DNA of 64,000 bases, taken from contig NZ_SSBL01000011.1 of the NCBI RefSeq assembly GCF_004795105.1, positions 142,938-206,937 on the forward strand, written 5' to 3'. The DNA comes from Streptomyces sp. A0642 (lineage in GTDB: Bacteria > Actinomycetota > Actinomycetes > Streptomycetales > Streptomycetaceae). Below, piece after piece: positions 35,330 to 44,587 of this stretch (position 1 is the first letter of the stretch; each line of letters begins with the position of its first letter). The notes beneath the pieces are model-generated. The model was not told the DNA's origin, did not search any database, and saw nothing but the letters and a program-made list of their open reading frames with translations. The translations under genes and the position numbers were made by a program.

Positions 35330-36118
35330 GTGACAACGGCTGTAACCATTCCCAGGCACGGGGGCACTGGAGGGCGTACGGCCGTCGCTGCGCGGGCGCG
35401 GCAGGTCGTCAAGGCGTACGGGGCCGGGGAGACCCGGGTCGTCGCGCTCGACCACGTCGACGTCGACATCGCCCGCGGGCAGTTCACGGCCATCATGGGC
35501 CCGTCCGGCTCCGGCAAGTCGACGCTGATGCACTGCCTCGCCGGTCTGGACACCGTGACCTCCGGGCAGATCCACCTCGCGGAGACCGAGATCACCGGGC
35601 TCAAGGACAAGAAGCTCACGCAGCTGCGCCGCGACCGCATCGGCTTCATCTTCCAGGCGTTCAACCTCCTGCCGACGCTGAACGCGCTGGAGAACATCAC
35701 GCTGCCGATGGACATCGCGGGCCGCAAGCCGGACGCCGCCTGGCTGCGGCAGGTCGTGGAGACCGTCGGCCTCGCCGAGCGGCTCAAGCACCGGCCGACC
35801 GAGCTCTCCGGCGGCCAGCAGCAGCGCGTCGCCGTGGCGCGGGCGCTCGCCGCCCAGCCGGAGATCATCTTCGGTGACGAGCCGACGGGGAACCTGGACT
35901 CGCGGGCCGGCGCGGAGGTGCTGAGCTTCCTGCGCAAGTCCGTCGACGAGCTCGGCCAGACGATCGTCATGGTCACCCATGACCCCGTCGCCGCCTCCTA
36001 CGCCGACCGGGTGCTGTACCTCGCGGACGGGCGCATCGTCGACGAGATGCTCAACCCGACCGCCGACCAGGTGCTGGACCGCATGAAGGACTTCGACGCG
36101 CGCGGGCGGACGTCATGA
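35330..36118 (+). CDS. ABC transporter ATP-binding protein (MacB/LolD type)
   Basis: This 262-residue ATPase has Walker A GPSGSGKST (about residues 60-68), Q-loop FIFQAFNLLP, ABC signature LSGGQQQRVAVARALA (about 160-175), Walker B IIFGDEPTGNLDS and H-loop VMVTHDP. The FNLLPTLNALENI and TGNLDS features mark the MacB/LolD/FtsE-like family. GTG 35330 follows AGGAG by 7 bp. The stop overlaps the start of the permease (ATGA), so the two form one exporter. Confidence 0.95.
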   Translation: MTTAVTIPRHGGTGGRTAVAARARQVVKAYGAGETRVVALDHVDVDIARGQFTAIMGPSGSGKSTLMHCLAGLDTVTSGQIHLAETEITGLKDKKLTQLRRDRIGFIFQAFNLLPTLNALENITLPMDIAGRKPDAAWLRQVVETVGLAERLKHRPTELSGGQQQRVAVARALAAQPEIIFGDEPTGNLDSRAGAEVLSFLRKSVDELGQTIVMVTHDPVAASYADRVLYLADGRIVDEMLNPTADQVLDRMKDFDARGRTS

Positions 36119-38697
36119 CCGTCTGGAAGACCTCGATGCGCAACTTCTTCGCGCACAAGGGACGCATGGCGCTGTCCGCCGTCGCCGTCCTGCTGTCGGT
36201 GGCGTTCGTGTGCGGCACGCTCGTCTTCACCGACACGATGAACACCACGTTCGACAAGCTGTTCGCGGCGACGGCGGCCGATGTCACCGTCAGCCCGAAG
36301 ACCGCGAAGGTCGACGACATCCCCGAGAACGGCAAGCCGCAGTCGCTGCCCGCCTCCCTGATCGCCCAGGTCGAGAAGGCCGACGGGGTGAAGAAGGCCG
36401 AGGGCGCCATCTCCAGCTCGGCGGTCACAGTCGTCAACAGCGACAACGAGAACATGGGCTCCGACACGGGCGCCCCGACGCTCGCCGGCAACTGGACGCA
36501 GAACGAACTGCGATCGATGGAGATCACCTCCGGTCACGCCCCGCGCGGCCCGACCGAGGTCATGGTCGACGCCGACACCGCGGACAAGCACCACCTGAAG
36601 ATCGGTGACGAACTGCGCACCATCGCGGTCACCGGAGACATCAGGGCCCGCATCAGCGGCATCGCCACCTTCAAGGTCACCAACCCGGGCGCGGCCATCG
36701 TCTACCTCGACACGGCCACCGCCCAGCGCAAGCTCCTCGGCAGCCCCGGCGTCTTCACCCAGATCTCCGTCACCGCCGAACAGGGCTTCAGCGACGCCCG
36801 GCTGAAGCAGAACGTCGCCGCCGCACTGGACGGCTCGGCCGCGTACAAGGTGCAGACCCAGAAGGAAGCCGCGGAGGCCAACAAGGACTCGATGGGCTCC
36901 TTCCTCGACGTGATGAAGTACGCGATGCTCGGCTTCGCCGGGATCGCCTTCCTCGTCGGCATCTTCCTCATCGTCAACACGTTCTCGATGCTGGTCGCCC
37001 AGCGGACCCGTGAGATCGGACTGATGCGGGCCATCGGCTCCAGCCGCAAGCAGGTCAACCGGTCCGTGCTCCTGGAAGCGGTGCTGCTGGGCATCGTCGG
37101 ATCGATCCTGGGCGTCGCCGCCGGCGTCGGACTCGCCGTCGGGCTCATGAAGCTCATGGGCGCCCTGGGGATGGAGCTCTCCACGGAGGACCTCACCGTC
37201 GCCTGGACGACCCCCGCGATCGGTCTCGCGCTCGGCGTCATCGTCACCGTCCTCGCCGCCTACGTCCCGGCCCGCCGGGCCGGCAAGGTCTCCCCGATGG
37301 CCGCCCTGCGCGACGCCGGATCGCCGGCGGACGCCAAGTCGGGCTGGGTCCGCGCCGGACTCGGCCTGGTCCTCACCGGAGCGGGCGCCGCCGCCCTGTG
37401 GTCGACGACGCAGGCGGACAAGGCGAGCGACGGCTCGCTCTTCCTGGGCCTGGGCGTCGTCCTCACCCTCATCGGCTTCATCGTCATCGGACCGCTGCTC
37501 GCCGGGATCGTCGTACGGGCACTCAGCGTCGTCGTCCTGCGGCTGTTCGGCCCGGTCGGCCGGCTGGCCGAGCGCAACGCGCTGCGCAACCCGCGCCGGA
37601 CCGGTGCGACCGGTGCGGCCCTGATGATCGGCCTGGCCCTGGTGGCGTGCCTGTCGGTGGTGGGCTCCTCCATGGTCGCCTCGGCCACGGAGGAGCTGGA
37701 CAAGTCGGTGGGCGCGGACTTCATCGTGCAGTCGGGCACCCCCGGTCAGCTGATCGTGCCCCAGGCGGCGAAGGCCCTGGAGACCGCTCCCGGCATCGAG
37801 CACTTCACGCACTACAAGGTGCTCGGCGTCAAGCTCACCAACCCCGACGGCTCGACGACGGACGAGGACGTCACCGCCGCCGACCCGACCTACCAGCAGG
37901 ACCTGCGGCGCGAGACCGTCGCCGGTGAGCTGAGCGCGGCGTACGGCGACAACGCCATGTCGGTCGGCGACGCATACGCCACCGCGCACGGCATCAAGGT
38001 CGGCGACACGATCACCGTCGCGTTCAAGGCGGGCGAGACGGCGAAGCTGAAGGTCGCCGCGATCACCTCGGACGAGACGAACGTGGACAAGGGTGCGATG
38101 TACCTGAACACCACGACCGCCGCCACGTACGTCCCCGCCGACAAGATGCCCCAGAACATGATCATGTTCGCCAAGGCGCAGGACGGCAAGGAGAAGGAGG
38201 CCTACGCCGCCCTGAAGGACTCGCTCCACGCGTACCCGACGTACAAGGTGCAGAATCAGGCCGACTTCAAGGAGGACCTGAAGGACCAGATCGGCCAGCT
38301 GCTGAACATCGTCTACGGCCTGCTCGCCCTGGCGATCATCGTCGCGGTGCTCGGGGTCGTGAACACCCTGGCCCTGTCGGTCGTCGAGCGGACCCGCGAG
38401 ATCGGCCTGATGCGCGCCATCGGCCTCTCCCGCCGCCAGCTGCGCCGGATGATCCGGCTGGAGTCCGTCGTCATCGCCCTGTTCGGCGCCCTGCTCGGCC
38501 TCGGCCTGGGCATGGGCTGGGGCACCTCGGCCCAGAAGCTGCTGGCCCTGGAAGGGCTCGGCGTCCTGGAGATCCCGTGGCCGACCATCATCACGGTGTT
38601 CGTCGCCTCGGCCTTCGTCGGACTGTTCGCGGCGCTGGTCCCGGCCTTCCGGGCCGGTCGGATGAACGTGCTGAAGGCCATCGCCACCGACGGGTGA
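36115..38697 (+). CDS. FtsX/MacB-family ABC permease
   Basis: This 860-residue permease has an N-terminal membrane helix, a large periplasmic-type MacB domain (about residues 40-260) and a first FtsX block with RTREIGLMRAIGSSRKQV (about 300-317). A middle pair of helices and a second extracytoplasmic domain follow, then a second FtsX block with the near-identical RTREIGLMRAIGLSRRQL. It is the duplicated large actinobacterial form. It probably acts as a mechanotransmission-type exporter for antimicrobials, lipids or signals. It ends at a strong terminator. Confidence 0.92.
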   Translation: MTVWKTSMRNFFAHKGRMALSAVAVLLSVAFVCGTLVFTDTMNTTFDKLFAATAADVTVSPKTAKVDDIPENGKPQSLPASLIAQVEKADGVKKAEGAISSSAVTVVNSDNENMGSDTGAPTLAGNWTQNELRSMEITSGHAPRGPTEVMVDADTADKHHLKIGDELRTIAVTGDIRARISGIATFKVTNPGAAIVYLDTATAQRKLLGSPGVFTQISVTAEQGFSDARLKQNVAAALDGSAAYKVQTQKEAAEANKDSMGSFLDVMKYAMLGFAGIAFLVGIFLIVNTFSMLVAQRTREIGLMRAIGSSRKQVNRSVLLEAVLLGIVGSILGVAAGVGLAVGLMKLMGALGMELSTEDLTVAWTTPAIGLALGVIVTVLAAYVPARRAGKVSPMAALRDAGSPADAKSGWVRAGLGLVLTGAGAAALWSTTQADKASDGSLFLGLGVVLTLIGFIVIGPLLAGIVVRALSVVVLRLFGPVGRLAERNALRNPRRTGATGAALMIGLALVACLSVVGSSMVASATEELDKSVGADFIVQSGTPGQLIVPQAAKALETAPGIEHFTHYKVLGVKLTNPDGSTTDEDVTAADPTYQQDLRRETVAGELSAAYGDNAMSVGDAYATAHGIKVGDTITVAFKAGETAKLKVAAITSDETNVDKGAMYLNTTTAATYVPADKMPQNMIMFAKAQDGKEKEAYAALKDSLHAYPTYKVQNQADFKEDLKDQIGQLLNIVYGLLALAIIVAVLGVVNTLALSVVERTREIGLMRAIGLSRRQLRRMIRLESVVIALFGALLGLGLGMGWGTSAQKLLALEGLGVLEIPWPTIITVFVASAFVGLFAALVPAFRAGRMNVLKAIATDG

Positions 38698-38724
38698 GCG
38701 GGCGGCCCGCATAGACTGACGGTT

Positions 38725-38762
38725 CCCGCCCCGGGGCGTTCCTCCAAACGCCCCGGGGCGGG
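38725..38762. terminator. Terminator of the ABC exporter operon
   Basis: Perfect 16-bp arms CCCGCCCCGGGGCGTT (38725-38740) and AACGCCCCGGGGCGGG (38747-38762) with a 6-nt loop lie 28 bp after the permease stop and 175 bp before mfd. Confidence 0.85.
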
Positions 38763-38937
38763 ATTCGTCGCGTACAGGCCATGTGCGGCCCGCGCACGGC
38801 CCGGTTGCGGGAGCGGCTGTCACCCCGTGGTCGTACGCTGGAACCCCGGCCCGTGGCACGTGTCGGGCCCTTCGTGTTGCCCCTGGCAGCAGCCGGCTGT
38901 CAGACCTCCCCCTCGTTACCCGGACGGAAGCCCTTCT

Positions 38938-41900
38938 ATGAGCCTGCACGGTCTGCTGGATGTCGTCGTACGTGATCCGGCGCTCGACGAAGCGGTGAAG
39001 GCCGCCGGAGACGGCCACCGGATGCACATCGACCTGGTCGGCCCGCCCGCCGCGCGCCCCTTCGCCGTGGCGGCGCTCGCCCGGGACGCCGAGCGGACCG
39101 TGCTGGCCGTCACCGCGACCGGGCGCGAGGCCGAGGAGCTGGCGGCCGCGCTGCGCACCCTGCTGCCGCCGGACACGATCGCGGAGTACCCGTCGTGGGA
39201 GACCCTGCCGCACGAACGCCTCTCCCCGCGCTCCGACACCGTGGGCCGCCGGCTCGCCGTGCTGCGGCGCCTCGCGCATCCGAGGCAGGACGACCCCGAG
39301 ACCGGGCCGGTCTCCGTCGTGGTCGCACCGATCCGCTCCGTGCTCCAGCCGCAGGTCAAGGGGCTCGGCGACCTGGAGCCCGTGGCGCTGCGGATCGGGC
39401 AGAGCGCGGATCTCGGCAAGACCGTGGAGGCGCTCGCCGCAGCCGCGTACGCCCGGGTCGAACTGGTCGAGAAGCGTGGCGAGTTCGCTGTGCGCGGCGG
39501 CATCCTGGATGTCTTCCCGCCGACCGAGGAACACCCCCTTCGGGTGGAGTTCTGGGGCGACGACGTCGAGGAGATCCGCTACTTCAAGATCGCCGACCAG
39601 CGGTCGCTGGAGATCGCCGAGCACGGTCTGTGGGCGCCGCCCTGCCGCGAGCTGCTGCTCACCGACGAGGTCCGCGAGCGGGCCGCCGCGCTCGCCGAGG
39701 CCCACCCCGAGCTGGGCGAACTCCTCGACAAGATCGCCGAGGGCATCGCGGTCGAGGGCATGGAGTCCCTCGCCCCCGTCCTCGTCGACGACATGGAACT
39801 CCTGATCGACGTGCTGCCCCCGGGCTCCATGGCCGTCGTGTGCGACCCCGAGCGGGTCCGTACGCGGGCCGCGGACCTGGTCGCCACCAGCCAGGAGTTC
39901 CTGGAGGCGTCCTGGGCGGCCACCGCGGGCGGCGGCGAGGCCCCCATCGACGTCGGCGCGGCCTCGCTGCGCGGCATCGCGGACGTCCGCGACCGCGCCC
40001 GCGAACTGAACATGATGTGGTGGTCCGTCTCTCCGTTCGCCGCGGACGACGAGCTGGACGTGGACACCCTCAAGCTCCGGATGCACGCCCCGGAGGCGTA
40101 CCGCGGCGACACCGCGCGGGCGCTCGCCGACACCAAGGGCTGGCTGGCCGACGGCTGGCGCACGGTGTACGTCACGGAGGGCCAGGGGCTCGCCTCCCGT
40201 ACCGTCGAGGTGCTCGGCGGCGAGGGCATCGCGGCCCGCCTGGACGCGGACCTCGCCGAGATCAGCCCGTCCCTCGTCCACGTCTCCTGCGGCGCCATCG
40301 AACACGGCTTCGTCGACCCCGAGCTCAAGATCGCCGTGCTCACCGAGACGGACCTCACCGGGCAGCGCACCGCCACCAAGGACCTCGGCCGGATGCCGGC
40401 CCGCCGCAGGAAGACCATCGACCCGCTGACGCTGGAGACGGGCGACTACATCGTCCACGAGCAGCACGGCGTGGGCCGCTACATCGAGATGGTGCAGCGC
40501 ACGGTGCAGGGCGCCACCCGCGAGTACCTCCTCGTCGAGTACGCCCCCGCCAAGCGCGGCCAGCCCGGCGACCGGCTCTACATCCCGACCGACCAGCTGG
40601 AGCAGGTCACGAAGTACGTCGGCGGCGAGGCCCCGACCCTGCACCGGCTCGGCGGCGCCGACTGGACGAAGACGAAGGCGCGCGCCAAGAAGGCCGTCAA
40701 GGAGATCGCCGCCGACCTGATCAAGCTCTACTCGGCCCGCATGGCGGCCCCCGGCCACGTCTTCGGCCCGGACACCCCCTGGCAGCGCGAGCTGGAGGAC
40801 GCCTTCCCGTACGCGGAGACGCCCGACCAGCTGACCACCATCGCCGAGGTCAAGGAGGACATGGAGAAGTCCGTCCCCATGGACCGGCTGATCTGCGGCG
40901 ACGTCGGCTACGGCAAGACGGAGATCGCGGTACGGGCGGCCTTCAAGGCGGTCCAGGACGGCAAGCAGGTCGCCGTCCTCGTCCCCACGACCCTCCTGGT
41001 CCAGCAGCACTTCGGTACGTTCACCGAGCGGTACGCCCAGTTCCCCGTCACCGTAAGGGCGCTGAGCCGCTTCCAGTCGGAGTCCGAGTCGAAGGCGACC
41101 CTCGAAGGGCTCCGTGAGGGCTCCGTCGACCTGGTCATCGGCACCCACCGCCTCTTCTCCTCCGAGACGAAGTTCAAGGACCTGGGCCTGGTCATCGTCG
41201 ACGAGGAGCAGCGCTTCGGCGTCGAGCACAAGGAGCAGCTGAAGAAGCTCCGCGCCAACGTGGACGTCCTCACCATGTCCGCGACGCCCATTCCCCGTAC
41301 GCTCGAAATGGCGGTCACCGGCATCCGCGAGATGTCGACGATCACCACCCCGCCCGAGGAGCGCCACCCGGTCCTCACGTTCGTCGGCCCGTACGAGGAG
41401 AAGCAGATCGGCGCGGCCATCCGCCGCGAACTGCTCCGCGAGGGCCAGGCGTTCTACATCCACAACCGTGTGGAGTCGATCGACCGCGCCGCCGCCCGCC
41501 TGCGCGAGATCGTGCCCGAGGCGCGGATCGCCACGGCCCACGGCCAGATGTCCGAACAGGCCCTGGAACAGGTGGTGGTGGACTTCTGGGAGAAGAAGTT
41601 CGACGTGCTGGTCTCCACGACGATCGTCGAGTCCGGCATCGACATCTCCAACGCCAACACCCTGATCGTGGAGCGCGGCGACAACTTCGGCCTCTCCCAG
41701 CTCCACCAGCTCCGCGGCCGCGTCGGCCGCGGACGCGACCGCGGCTACGCCTACTTCCTGTACCCGCCGGAGAAGCCGCTGACCGAGACGGCCCACGAAC
41801 GCCTCGCCACGATCGCCCAGCACACGGAGATGGGCGCGGGCATGTACGTGGCGTTGAAGGACCTCGAGATCCGCGGCGCGGGCAACCTCCTGGGCGGCGA

Positions 41901-42468
41901 ACAGTCCGGCCACATCGCGGGCGTCGGCTTCGACCTGTACGTCCGCATGGTCGGCGAGGCCGTCGCGGACTACCGGGCCTCCCTCGAAGGCGGCGTGGAG
42001 GAGGAGCCGCCGCTGGAGGTCAAGATCGAGCTCCCGGTCGACGCGCACGTCCCGCACGACTACGCCCCCGGCGAGCGCCTGCGCCTCCAGGCGTACCGCT
42101 CGATCGCCTCGGCCTCCTCGGAGGACGACATCAGGGCGGTGCGCGAGGAACTCACCGACCGCTACGGCAAGCTCCCGGAACCGGTCGAGAACCTCCTCCT
42201 GGTCGCGGGTCTGCGCATGCTGGCCCGCGCCTGCGGGGTCGGCGACATCGTGCTCCAGGGCCCGAACATCCGCTTCGCGCCGGTGGACCTGCGCGAGTCG
42301 CAGGAACTGCGCCTGAAGCGCCTGCACCCGAAGACGATCATCAAGCCGGCCCTGCACCAGATCCTGGTCCCGCGCCCCACCGCGGGCAGGATCGGCGGCA
42401 AGCCGGTCGTGGGCCGCGAACTGCTGGCGTGGACCGGGGAGTTCCTCACGACGATCCTGGGGTCGTAG
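38938..42468 (+). CDS. mfd: Transcription-repair coupling factor Mfd
   Basis: This 1176-residue DNA translocase removes RNA polymerase stalled at lesions and recruits UvrA. The N-terminal UvrB-homology domain reads YPSWETLPHERLSPRSDTVG. The RNA-polymerase-interacting domain begins GDYIVHEQHGVGRYIEM (about 500). The helicase core has Walker A GDVGYGKTEIA (about residue 655), DEEQRFG (about 755), TMSATPIPRTL and the translocation motif region RGRVGRGRDRGYAY. A C-terminal UvrA-masking domain follows. ATG 38938 matches the family N-terminus with GGAAG upstream. Confidence 0.97.
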   Translation: MSLHGLLDVVVRDPALDEAVKAAGDGHRMHIDLVGPPAARPFAVAALARDAERTVLAVTATGREAEELAAALRTLLPPDTIAEYPSWETLPHERLSPRSDTVGRRLAVLRRLAHPRQDDPETGPVSVVVAPIRSVLQPQVKGLGDLEPVALRIGQSADLGKTVEALAAAAYARVELVEKRGEFAVRGGILDVFPPTEEHPLRVEFWGDDVEEIRYFKIADQRSLEIAEHGLWAPPCRELLLTDEVRERAAALAEAHPELGELLDKIAEGIAVEGMESLAPVLVDDMELLIDVLPPGSMAVVCDPERVRTRAADLVATSQEFLEASWAATAGGGEAPIDVGAASLRGIADVRDRARELNMMWWSVSPFAADDELDVDTLKLRMHAPEAYRGDTARALADTKGWLADGWRTVYVTEGQGLASRTVEVLGGEGIAARLDADLAEISPSLVHVSCGAIEHGFVDPELKIAVLTETDLTGQRTATKDLGRMPARRRKTIDPLTLETGDYIVHEQHGVGRYIEMVQRTVQGATREYLLVEYAPAKRGQPGDRLYIPTDQLEQVTKYVGGEAPTLHRLGGADWTKTKARAKKAVKEIAADLIKLYSARMAAPGHVFGPDTPWQRELEDAFPYAETPDQLTTIAEVKEDMEKSVPMDRLICGDVGYGKTEIAVRAAFKAVQDGKQVAVLVPTTLLVQQHFGTFTERYAQFPVTVRALSRFQSESESKATLEGLREGSVDLVIGTHRLFSSETKFKDLGLVIVDEEQRFGVEHKEQLKKLRANVDVLTMSATPIPRTLEMAVTGIREMSTITTPPEERHPVLTFVGPYEEKQIGAAIRRELLREGQAFYIHNRVESIDRAAARLREIVPEARIATAHGQMSEQALEQVVVDFWEKKFDVLVSTTIVESGIDISNANTLIVERGDNFGLSQLHQLRGRVGRGRDRGYAYFLYPPEKPLTETAHERLATIAQHTEMGAGMYVALKDLEIRGAGNLLGGEQSGHIAGVGFDLYVRMVGEAVADYRASLEGGVEEEPPLEVKIELPVDAHVPHDYAPGERLRLQAYRSIASASSEDDIRAVREELTDRYGKLPEPVENLLLVAGLRMLARACGVGDIVLQGPNIRFAPVDLRESQELRLKRLHPKTIIKPALHQILVPRPTAGRIGGKPVVGRELLAWTGEFLTTILGS

Positions 42469-42483
42469 CAAGCGGTGCGCGTT

Positions 42484-42513
42484 CCGGCCCCGCCCGGCAT
42501 CGGGCGGGGCCGG
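42484..42513. terminator. Bidirectional terminator after mfd
   Basis: Perfect 13-bp arms CCGGCCCCGCCCG (42484-42496) and CGGGCGGGGCCGG (42501-42513) with loop GCAT lie between convergent mfd and the anti-sigma-like gene. Confidence 0.85.
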
Positions 42514-42542
42514 TGCCGTTCGCGGGACGTGCGGGGCAGCCG

Positions 42543-42941
42543 TCAGCCTCCGGAGGGCCTCTTGAAGGCCAGCCACACCGTCTTTCCGACGACGTGGTGG
42601 TCGATGCCGAACTCTGCCGCCAGCTCACCGACGAGGAACAACCCGCGGCCGGAGCAACTGTCTTCGTGCGGATGCTGAACGACCGGCCGGCCGCCGCCGC
42701 TGTCCCGCACTTCCAGGCGTACGACGTCGTCATCGCCGCCGGTGTGCAGTAGGACGGCGAATTCTCTCCCCGGCGGGACACCGTGAAGCAGGGCATTGGT
42801 CGCCAGCTCCGAGACGCAGAGCTTTATGTCTTCGATGAGTGGCGTGAGCTGCCACTCCGTGAGGACGCTGCCGACGAAATCGCGTGAGGCGCCGACGGAA
42901 CTGCGCCGTCGGGGGAAACGCCGTTGCTGCGACTGGGGCAC
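42543..42941 (-). CDS. RsbW-like ATP-binding anti-sigma/serine kinase
   Basis: This 132-residue protein is a minimal HATPase_c domain of the RsbW type. The N box is IKLCVSELATNALLHG (about residues 39-54), the G1-type box RLEVRDSGGGRP (about 74-85) and the G2-type box SGRGLFLVGELAAEFG (about 95-110). Such proteins bind sigma or anti-anti-sigma factors, and Streptomyces genomes hold many. It is divergent from the UTRA/GntR pair across a 148-bp spacer holding a 16-bp palindrome. No partner antagonist gene is adjacent. Confidence 0.85.
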   Translation of the reverse strand: MPQSQQRRFPRRRSSVGASRDFVGSVLTEWQLTPLIEDIKLCVSELATNALLHGVPPGREFAVLLHTGGDDDVVRLEVRDSGGGRPVVQHPHEDSCSGRGLFLVGELAAEFGIDHHVVGKTVWLAFKRPSGG

Positions 42942-42987
42942 GGTGGTACACCGCCTTGCTCGTGGGCCGTAACGCGCTCACCGTACT

Positions 42988-43058
42988 GCTATTCGCGAAT
43001 AGCGGCGAGGTAGTCTTTGGGGAGTCGAATGGGTTCGCCTACCGTGTTCAGCGGTAGG
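42988..43058. promoter_or_regulatory. Palindromic operator and second dyad before the UTRA/GntR pair
   Basis: GCTATTCGCGAATAGC at 42988-43003 is a perfect 16-bp palindrome in the divergent spacer. CCTACCG (43038-43044) and CGGTAGG (43052-43058) form a second dyad 32 bp before the UTRA gene. The first is an excellent candidate operator for the neighbouring GntR protein. The second could be an operator or a leader hairpin. Confidence 0.65.
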
Positions 43059-43089
43059 ACCTCTCGATGTCGGTGGTGAAGGAGCAGGC

Positions 43090-43632
43090 ATGGGTGAAGG
43101 TGAGCGGGCCGGAATGTCCGCCCGGTACCTGACGCCGCCCGTCCCGGGTGCGGGCGATGCCTGGGGGGCCGAGGCGGCGGCCGAGGGACGGCGCGGCACG
43201 CAGCTGATCGTGTGCGCAGGAGAGGTGGCGGCCCCGGACCGGGTGGCCGACCTGCTGGGCATGGAGCGCGGCGGCCGCGTCGTCGAGCGGCGCAGGATCA
43301 TGTATCTCGACGACATTCCGTGCGAACTGACCGACACCTACTACCCCTTGGCGATCGCCGCAGGTACGGAACTGAGCGGGACGGCCAAGATTCGTGGCGG
43401 AGCCGTCCGGCTGCTCGCCGATCTCGGGCATGTGGGTGTCCGTGCCGAGGAGCAGGTCGTGGCCCGTATGCCGTCCGGGACCGAACAGGCGGCCTTGGCC
43501 CTGGATGCCTGTGTGCCGGTCCTGGAGTTGACGCGTCGCACACTGAACGCGGACGATCGGCCGATTCAGGCCGACGTCATGGTGATGTCACCGCGTGGGC
43601 AGAAGCTGCGGTACGAGATCGGGATCGGATGA
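43090..43632 (+). CDS. UTRA-domain protein lacking a DNA-binding domain
   Basis: This 180-residue protein corresponds to the effector (UTRA) half of HutC-type GntR regulators: GTQLIVCAGEVAAPDRVADLLG, RRRIMYLDDIPCELTDTYYP (the conserved substrate-pocket strand) and LELTRRTLNADDRPIQADVMVM. It has no helix-turn-helix. Its stop overlaps the start of a complete GntR-UTRA protein (ATGA), so the two are made together. It may bind ligand and form mixed dimers with the regulator; that is inference. Confidence 0.8.
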   Translation: MGEGERAGMSARYLTPPVPGAGDAWGAEAAAEGRRGTQLIVCAGEVAAPDRVADLLGMERGGRVVERRRIMYLDDIPCELTDTYYPLAIAAGTELSGTAKIRGGAVRLLADLGHVGVRAEEQVVARMPSGTEQAALALDACVPVLELTRRTLNADDRPIQADVMVMSPRGQKLRYEIGIG

Positions 43633-44408
43633 CCTTGCTCGGGGCGGAGGACGAAGGCGAGGACCGGCGCTCGCTTCATGAGCGGATCGCGGCCGATCTG
43701 CGGGACGAGATCATGTCCGGCGATCTGGGTCCAGGGGCCAGTCTCCCGTCCACGGCCCAGCTCAAGGACCGGTTCGCAGCCTCGAACGCAACCGTTCAGA
43801 AGGCCCTGCACCTGCTCAAGGACGAACGGTTGGTGATCGGCCGGCCCGGCGCGTCGGTGACTGTACGGGAGCACCGGCAGCGCACCATGCGCCCTGCTGC
43901 GTACATGGCGCCGGCAGCTTCCGGGGAGCCCTATCGCTGGCTGTCCGAGGTCTCCGGCTCCGGTGCCCGCGCCCGGAGCGCCCTGCTGGATGTGGCGGAG
44001 GAGGTACCGCCGGCGGACGTGGCTGCCGCCCTGAGACTTCAGCCGGGCGGTCTCGCACTGCTCCGGCGCCAACTCCTGTCCATCGATGACGAGCCCGCGG
44101 AACTCGTGGCCTCGTACTACCCGCTGGAGATCGCCCGCGGAACCGCTCTGGCCGGGCGTCGCAGGATCCCCGGTGGCACGCCCACTCTGCTCGCTGAGCT
44201 GGGGTATCCGCCGGGGCGCAGCGTGGACAGGGTGTCGGCGCGCGTGGCCACCCAGGAGCAGTACCGATCGCTGCGACTCCCCGGTGACCTCCCCGTGCTG
44301 CGCACCCTGCGTCTCGTCCTCAGTGATCGTGACCTGCCCATCGAGGCGACGGTGATGGTCAAGGCGGGGCATCTGTACGAGCTGGAGTACACGTTCGTTC
44401 CCGGCTGA
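43629..44408 (+). CDS. GntR/HutC-family regulator
   Basis: This 259-residue protein has an N-terminal GntR winged helix (IAADLRDEIMSGDLGPGASL, then SNATVQKALHLLKDERLV, about residues 20-70) and a C-terminal UTRA domain (ELVASYYPLEIARGTALAG, about 155-173). Its UTRA half is clearly related to the upstream UTRA-only protein, suggesting duplication with loss of one DNA-binding domain. The ATG overlaps the upstream stop. The palindrome at 42988-43003 is its probable target. Confidence 0.85.
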   Translation: MTLLGAEDEGEDRRSLHERIAADLRDEIMSGDLGPGASLPSTAQLKDRFAASNATVQKALHLLKDERLVIGRPGASVTVREHRQRTMRPAAYMAPAASGEPYRWLSEVSGSGARARSALLDVAEEVPPADVAAALRLQPGGLALLRRQLLSIDDEPAELVASYYPLEIARGTALAGRRRIPGGTPTLLAELGYPPGRSVDRVSARVATQEQYRSLRLPGDLPVLRTLRLVLSDRDLPIEATVMVKAGHLYELEYTFVPG

Positions 44409-44544
44409 CCGGGGTTGGCGGATCCGGCCTTCCGGAGGTCGAGCGGGGCCCGCCGGGGGCCCGAATGCGCCCGCTTCCTGGATGCGACCCGTCTGAGGGG
44501 CTGGGTCTCGGGCACGGGCGGGCGGATGCCGGGCTGCGATGTCG

Positions 44545-44583
44545 TGAGAGTTGACTCTCACAATGTATGAGAGGACTCTCTCA
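44545..44583. promoter_or_regulatory. Twin operators for the ArsR-family regulator
   Basis: Two identical dyads TGAGAG-N4-CTCTCA lie at 44545-44560 and 44568-44583, their centres 23 bp apart, just upstream of the ArsR gene. The second reaches to within 5 bp of the chosen ATG at 44588, so binding would block both promoter and translation-start regions, consistent with autorepression of the ArsR-MFS operon. Confidence 0.75.
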
Positions 44584-44587
44584 TGTC

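Noticed and set aside
35998..42576. A 2192-codon open frame antisense to the ABC permease and mfd
   Set aside because: It is a high-GC shadow of mfd and the exporter genes, which carry clear domains. The antisense protein is low-complexity Gly/Arg/Val/Leu-rich with no start context.
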